Origin: Selenomonas sp963528755
GTDB taxonomy: Bacteria > Bacillota > Negativicutes > Selenomonadales > Selenomonadaceae
Assembly: GCF_963528755.1 (NCBI RefSeq)
Contig: NZ_CAURXA010000003.1
Span: 186,001-250,000, forward strand
Length of the DNA: 64,000 nt
Direction of reading: 5' to 3'
Shown: positions 61,252 to 64,000 of the stretch, piece after piece
Position numbering within the stretch: the stretch's first letter is position 1
How the letters are laid out: the number at the start of each line of letters is the position of its first letter
The notes under the pieces: generated by a model
Database searches by the model: none
What the model was told of the DNA's origin: nothing
The model's input: only the letters and a program-made list of their open reading frames with translations
Position numbers and translations under genes: made by a program

Positions 61252-62173
61252 GCTTCATTCGGCGCTCTTTCATTCGCTCGTCGGTGTCATCAATGAGATT
61301 CACGCGGGGGCGAAGCTGACACGCAAGGATGTCTTGCGCCGCCTGCAGCCGCTCGATCCCGTGGACACTTCGCGACATGAGGAACTCATCGAGACGATGT
61401 TCTCCTTCTCGCCGAACGGCGAAGCGGAGCTTTTTCTGGAAAAGCCTGTGCGTCTGCCGCCGACAAAGGCCGAACTTCGCTGGCTCAAGACCATGCTCGA
61501 AGACGAAAGTGCCGCCTTCCTCTTGGCGAACGAACTGCGCGGGAAACTGCTCTCACGCCTTGCTGAGATTCGCGCCTATCCGCAGGAGGTCTGGCGCGTC
61601 CTGCGCGGCAGGGGCGATGACGTGCGCCTCGCGGAAGAGCCTCTCGGCGAATTTTGGCGCGCGCTTGCAGGGGGGCGCATGATCTTCTGCCGCAACGTCG
61701 ATGCACGGGGCATGTGCCATGAGAGCAAAGCCGCGCCGTGCCGCCTCGAATACGACGCCGAGGAGAACCGCTGCCGCGCCATCGTCTGGCTCGTGGACGA
61801 GGGACGAGCCGTCAAGATGAACTTCTCGCGCATCGAGGAGATTCGCGCCTTGGAAGAGCCTGTGCCGCGCGATGTGGAAGAGAAGTTCTGCGCCTTCCTC
61901 GCGGCGAGGCGGCGCTCCGTGACCTTGCGCCTCGCGCCGAAGAACAACGCCGTCGAGCGCGCATTCTGCCTCTTCGCGCCCTACGACAAGGAAGCGGCTT
62001 TCGACGAGGAGAGCGGCGTCTACACGCTCACGGTTTTCTACTACGACTTCGATAAGCAGGAAATGATCGAGCAGATTCTCTCGCTCGGCTCCGCCGCTGT
62101 CGTCCTCGCGCCTAAAAAGATGCGCCAAGAGATCATCGCCGTCCTGCGCGATGAATGCTCGCACTTTTTTTGA
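61226..62173 (+). CDS. WYL-domain-like protein 2
   Basis: 315 residues, related in layout to WYL proteins (a WYL-like core around GGRMIFCRNVDARGMCHESKAAPCRL and a C-terminal WCX-like domain), but no clear DNA-binding helix-turn-helix is seen at the N-terminus. It may act with regulator 1 as a heteromer. Its last codons (…CSHFF, stop) fall inside the conserved TCGCACTTTTTTTGACA block that begins the next cassette. Confidence 0.75.
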   Translation: MANTPLFHELHSALFHSLVGVINEIHAGAKLTRKDVLRRLQPLDPVDTSRHEELIETMFSFSPNGEAELFLEKPVRLPPTKAELRWLKTMLEDESAAFLLANELRGKLLSRLAEIRAYPQEVWRVLRGRGDDVRLAEEPLGEFWRALAGGRMIFCRNVDARGMCHESKAAPCRLEYDAEENRCRAIVWLVDEGRAVKMNFSRIEEIRALEEPVPRDVEEKFCAFLAARRRSVTLRLAPKNNAVERAFCLFAPYDKEAAFDEESGVYTLTVFYYDFDKQEMIEQILSLGSAAVVLAPKKMRQEIIAVLRDECSHFF

Positions 62174-62203
62174 CACATACGATCGCCTGCTTTCGACTAT
62201 AAT
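62158..62203 (+). promoter_or_regulatory. Conserved promoter block of the tiny-ORF cassette A
   Basis: TCGCACTTTTTTTGACAC, then TTGACA (62170-62175) and TATAAT (62198-62203) separated by 22 bp, the same distance as in the copies at 55504 and 63643. 22 bp is too long for an ordinary sigma-70 promoter, so the TTGACA may be an activator or regulator site rather than a -35. Confidence 0.6.
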
Positions 62204-62208
62204 TGACT

Positions 62209-62243
62209 TGTGAGCTCGCCTACGGGAATATGAGCCTCACGAA
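62209..62243 (+). promoter_or_regulatory. 5' hairpin of cassette A
   Basis: GTGAGCTCGCC...GAGCCTCAC can fold into a stem just after the transcription start. Equivalent hairpins with different bases but the same position occur in both other copies (GAGGTCG/CGGCCTC and GAGGCCG/CGCGCCTC). Confidence 0.5.
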
Positions 62244-62285
62244 TTGAACAAAGCGAATTTCCCGTAATGGATGTCGAAGATTCCT

Positions 62286-62522
62286 ATGTATGAACGCCAT
62301 GTGCGGAATGAGAGAGTACGGTATGTTGTATGGGAGGTGTTGCAGTATGATGAGCGAAGTTCATTTTCCCGAAGTGTTTTGCCCCATGCCGATGATGGGT
62401 CAGTGATTCATGTGAAAGGAGGTGTTCCCTATGCCAATCGCATTCGCCGCAGGACTCGGCTCGTACATCGTCTACCGCATCGCCAGGAGCAGCTGACCCG
62501 TTTGCAAGGTTTGAGGAGGTGA
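62286..62522 (+). CDS. Cassette A tiny ORF a (uncertain extent)
   Basis: ATG 62286 begins MYERHVRNE, conserved with MYVRHVRNE in cassette B, where the frame closes after 11 codons. In cassette A the frame stays open for 78 codons across tiny ORFs b and c. Ribosome site weak (GAAGA). Only the first nine codons are supported by conservation. Confidence 0.35.
   Translation: MYERHVRNERVRYVVWEVLQYDERSSFSRSVLPHADDGSVIHVKGGVPYANRIRRRTRLVHRLPHRQEQLTRLQGLRR
62347..62406 (+). CDS. Cassette A tiny ORF b, 19 residues
   Basis: MMSEVHFPEVFCPMPMMGQ with GGGAGGTG upstream. Nearly the same peptide, MMSEVRFPEVFCPMLMI, is encoded in cassette B, with several synonymous third-base changes (GTG/GTC, TGC/TGT), which supports translation. 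A Phe-Cys-Pro-Met core is invariant. No family recognised. Confidence 0.6.
   Translation: MMSEVHFPEVFCPMPMMGQ
62431..62496 (+). CDS. Cassette A tiny ORF c, 21 residues, membrane-active-like
   Basis: Starts MPIAFAAGLGSYIVYRIARS, with AAAGGAGGTG seven bases before the ATG. Cassette B encodes the same peptide with conservative changes (I3 to L, V14 to I) and many synonymous substitutions. A short hydrophobic helix with small residues (AAGLGS) and a basic C-terminus suggests a membrane peptide. Confidence 0.65.
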   Translation: MPIAFAAGLGSYIVYRIARSS

Positions 62523-62527
62523 TAAAT

Positions 62528-62581
62528 ATGTGCGTAAGGCCACCGTTTCCGCATCGGTATCCCCCGTTCGTCGTGTTTTAG
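62528..62581 (+). CDS. Cassette A tiny ORF d, 17 residues
   Basis: MCVRPPFPHRYPPFVVF after GAGGAGGTG. Pro- and aromatic-rich, one Cys. In cassette B the matching ribosome site (AAAGGAGGTGACAAATAT) is present, but the ORF lies beyond the window edge. Confidence 0.5.
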   Translation: MCVRPPFPHRYPPFVVF

Positions 62582-62628
62582 CTTTTAGAGGTTCTGTTCC
62601 ATATCTGCCACTGAAAGGAGGTGCTGTC

Positions 62629-62673
62629 ATGTTTGGTCGACCTCTGCCGGAAAGCCCCACGCTTCTTGATTAG
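62629..62673 (+). CDS. Cassette A tiny ORF e, 14 residues
   Basis: MFGRPLPESPTLLD after AAAGGAGGTG (spacing 6). No second copy in the window. Confidence 0.45.
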   Translation: MFGRPLPESPTLLD

Positions 62674-62722
62674 TTTCTCCATTTCTGATATACGATGTTG
62701 ATTCATAAAGGAGGTGATCCGT

Positions 62723-62806
62723 ATGTTCCCTATTCCGGTCGTTGTGCAAGCCTTTATCGCCGGTGCTGCTGCTGGCAGGCAGATTTGTGATCTCTTCGAT
62801 GACTGA
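62723..62806 (+). CDS. Cassette A tiny ORF f, 27 residues
   Basis: Starts MFPIPVVVQAFIAGAAAGRQ and ends in an acidic FDD. The upstream AAAGGAGGTGATCC is a 14-base perfect complement of the usual 16S rRNA 3' tail. A hydrophobic helix with an Ala/Gly-rich face suggests membrane association. Confidence 0.55.
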   Translation: MFPIPVVVQAFIAGAAAGRQICDLFDD

Positions 62807-62819
62807 CGCTTCTCTTCGT

Positions 62820-62847
62820 CCTGCATCCGTGCAGGGCTTTTTTTTGC
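62820..62847 (+). terminator. Terminator of cassette A
   Basis: CCTGCA-TCCG-TGCAGG stem followed by GCTTTTTTTT. The same hairpin ends the minimal copy at about 55574-55600. Confidence 0.85.
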
Positions 62848-62939
62848 AGCCGAAGCCGTTGGCATTTCTTGTCGCGATGGTGCGGCTATATGTGCTCGTC
62901 CGATTATCTTCCCATTGCGATTTTGCTTCTTAGATATGT

Positions 62940-62968
62940 TTGACAAATGTGAAAAACCATGCTAGAGT
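62940..62968 (+). promoter_or_regulatory. Leader promoter of CRISPR array 2
   Basis: TTGACA, 17 bp, TAGAGT. Aligns with the array 1 leader promoter. Confidence 0.75.
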
Positions 62969-62976
62969 ATAAAAAA

Positions 62977-63141
62977 TGGAAAACCTCCTAGAGGCGAAAA
63001 AACGGGGCGGGTTTTCCAATTTTCCTCGAATCGCCGCAAGCCTTGCTATATAAGGCTTGGCTGGGCCATCACATACTCGATAGGTATGTGATGACAGCCG
63101 AAAAAGTGCGAGCACATGTTCGGATTCGAGGAGGTTTTCCA
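62977..63141. mobile_element. 165-bp palindrome-bounded insertion in the array 2 leader
   Basis: Bounded by a perfect 12-bp inverted repeat TGGAAAACCTCC / GGAGGTTTTCCA. It interrupts a leader that is continuous in array 1, between the promoter and TTTGAGCC. Inside are two perfect hairpins (AAGCCTT..AAGGCTT; CATCACATAC..GTATGTGATG). No ORF. It could be a MITE-like element or a functional structured RNA. Confidence 0.6.
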
Positions 63142-63187
63142 AAACCATGATTTGAGCCTTCTGTTTCTGCGGCCTCCCAGACACAGA

Positions 63188-63513
63188 GTCACATGTGACC
63201 TCATACCGCTTGCGGTATTGAAACAGACAATGGGGATGTACGTCGAGGCCTTTACATGTTAGTCACATGTGACCTCATACCGCTTGCGGTATTGAAACGA
63301 CTTTGGTTTTATTATTTGGATTATTTGTTTCTGGTCACATGTGACCTCATACCGCTTGCGGTATTGAAACCTTTACTTTCATTACTTATTCCTCCTCGTA
63401 AATGATACGTCACATGTGACCTCATACCGCTTGCGGTATTGAAACGAAGTAGGAGAAAAGCCCCGCGAAGAACCTGCCAATCGGGTCACATGTGACCTCA
63501 TACCGCTTGCGGT
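63188..63513 (+). CRISPR. CRISPR array 2 (4 spacers)
   Basis: Five repeats at 63188, 63262, 63334, 63409 and 63485. The first four are identical to the 37-nt consensus; the last is cut at 29 nt exactly as in array 1. Spacers are 37, 35, 38 and 39 nt. Orientation is plus, with the leader on the left. Confidence 0.97.
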
Positions 63514-63524
63514 TTGCCATACAC

Positions 63525-63554
63525 AAAAAAGAGAGCCGAACGGCTCTCTTTTTT
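63525..63554 (+). terminator. Terminator of CRISPR array 2
   Basis: AAAAAAGAGAGCCG / CGGCTCTCTTTTTT, 2-nt loop. Homologous to the array 1 terminator. Confidence 0.9.
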
Positions 63555-63631
63555 GGCTGCCTTGAAGCGTTGTTTCCCCTTTCCTCTCCATGCGAAAGGG
63601 CGGTGGCGAAACTTTGTCCGACGTTCCATAT

Positions 63632-63676
63632 TCGCACTTTTTTTGACACGCATGATGACCCGATCTTTCGTATAAT
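63632..63676 (+). promoter_or_regulatory. Conserved promoter block of cassette B
   Basis: TCGCACTTTTTTTGACACGC with TTGACA (63643-63648), 22 bp, TATAAT (63671-63676), then a GAGGTCG...CGGCCTC hairpin. Confidence 0.6.
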
Positions 63677-63757
63677 TAGCTCAAGAGGTCGCCCTCGGGA
63701 AACACGGCCTCACAACTCAAGTGAAACGAAGTTCTATAATCCCCGCCGGAGATTCTT

Positions 63758-63793
63758 ATGTATGTCCGCCATGTGCGAAATGAGATGGTCTGA
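63758..63793 (+). CDS. Cassette B tiny ORF a, 11 residues
   Basis: MYVRHVRNEMV after CCGGAGA. Conserved N-terminus with cassette A ORF a. Confidence 0.4.
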   Translation: MYVRHVRNEMV

Positions 63794-63814
63794 TATGTTA
63801 TCTGGGAGGTGTGT

Positions 63815-63868
63815 ATGATGAGCGAAGTTCGATTCCCCGAAGTCTTTTGTCCGATGCTGATGATATGA
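63815..63868 (+). CDS. Cassette B tiny ORF b, 17 residues
   Basis: MMSEVRFPEVFCPMLMI after GGGAGGTG. Counterpart of the 19-residue peptide at 62347. Confidence 0.6.
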   Translation: MMSEVRFPEVFCPMLMI

Positions 63869-63898
63869 CCGCGATTCATGTGAAAGGAGGTGTTCCCT

Positions 63899-63964
63899 AT
63901 GCCGCTCGCATTTGCAGCAGGGCTCGGCTCGTACATTATTTACCGTATCGCCCGCAGCAGCTGA
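63899..63964 (+). CDS. Cassette B tiny ORF c, 21 residues
   Basis: Starts MPLAFAAGLGSYIIYRIARS, with AAAGGAGGTG upstream. Counterpart of 62431-62496. The next ribosome site (AAAGGAGGTGACAAATAT) reaches the window edge, so more ORFs follow outside. Confidence 0.65.
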   Translation: MPLAFAAGLGSYIIYRIARSS

Positions 63965-64000
63965 CCTATGACACAAACCCGCAAAGGAGGTGACAAATAT

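Noticed and set aside
62158..62203. Ordinary sigma-70 promoter at the cassette start
   Set aside because: The 22-bp spacing in all three copies is outside the normal range, so it is reported as a regulated or unusual promoter block instead.
55167..63513. CRISPR spacers that target the cassettes (CreTA-like guarding)
   Set aside because: By eye none of the seven spacers shows clear complementarity to the cassette promoters or ORFs; partial matches need an alignment to exclude.
63382..63649. Minus-strand ORFs in CRISPR array 2
   Set aside because: They translate repeats and spacers (repeated YRKRYEVTCD peptide), an artefact of the array.

Overview
The window looks like the chromosome of a diderm Firmicute of the Negativicutes, most likely Selenomonas or a close relative. 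This is inferred from gene content and no database was searched. The main clues are an SLH-domain porin (N-terminal S-layer-homology domain, then a beta-barrel), a two-partner-secretion adhesin pair and a classical autotransporter. These sit in a high-GC genome with Firmicute-style AGGAGG ribosome binding sites.

Positions 1-11300 hold a giant TpsA-type exoprotein (minus strand, running off the left edge), its TpsB transporter, a small type I toxin-antitoxin locus and two copies of a MITE-like repeat. Positions 11300-22300 hold a lipoprotein with glucosaminidase and TPR domains, a membrane diguanylate cyclase, uracil-DNA glycosylase, a coiled-coil protein, a WalJ-type hydrolase and a 1441-residue autotransporter. 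Positions 22390-27052 hold a ppk1/ppx-like pair and a Fic protein whose promoter lies inside a palindrome. Positions 27224-37086 are a nutrient-uptake region: SLH porin, Opp/Nik-type ABC transporter (solute-binding protein, two ATPases, two permeases), PepSY membrane protein and DASS transporter. A cobalamin riboswitch with its own promoter and terminator precedes this block.

Positions 37200-46750 are mostly housekeeping: a RelE-type toxin-antitoxin pair, nicotinate phosphoribosyltransferase, an Ala-rich hypothetical protein, a PaaI thioesterase, a YibE/F protein, a D,D-carboxypeptidase, a nicotinamidase-like hydrolase, tRNA-Val(GAC), an M48 peptidase with TPRs and a small membrane protein.

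Positions 47100-64000 are a defence island. A minus-strand type III-D-like operon encodes Cas10 (GGDD cyclase, no visible HD nuclease), four RAMP-type proteins including Csx10 and a Cas7-Cas7 fusion, and Csx19. Facing it on the plus strand are CRISPR array 1, two CARF-HEPN (TM1812/Csm6-like) ribonucleases with a 120-residue protein of unknown function between them, two WYL-domain proteins and CRISPR array 2. Cas1, Cas2 and Cas6 are not in the window. The expected logic is that target RNA binding makes Cas10 synthesise cyclic oligoadenylate, which activates the CARF-HEPN RNases.

The most unusual element is a family of cassettes next to the CRISPR arrays. Each starts with a conserved TCGCACTTTTTTTGACA block, a TATAAT-like box exactly 22 bp further on, and a 5' hairpin. 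In the two long copies (62158 and 63632) a string of 11-27-codon reading frames follows, most with very strong Shine-Dalgarno sites, and two of the peptides are conserved between copies. A third copy (55493) goes from the 5' hairpin straight to the cassette terminator. The repeated unit appears to be [CRISPR array + cassette], and I do not recognise it as a described system.
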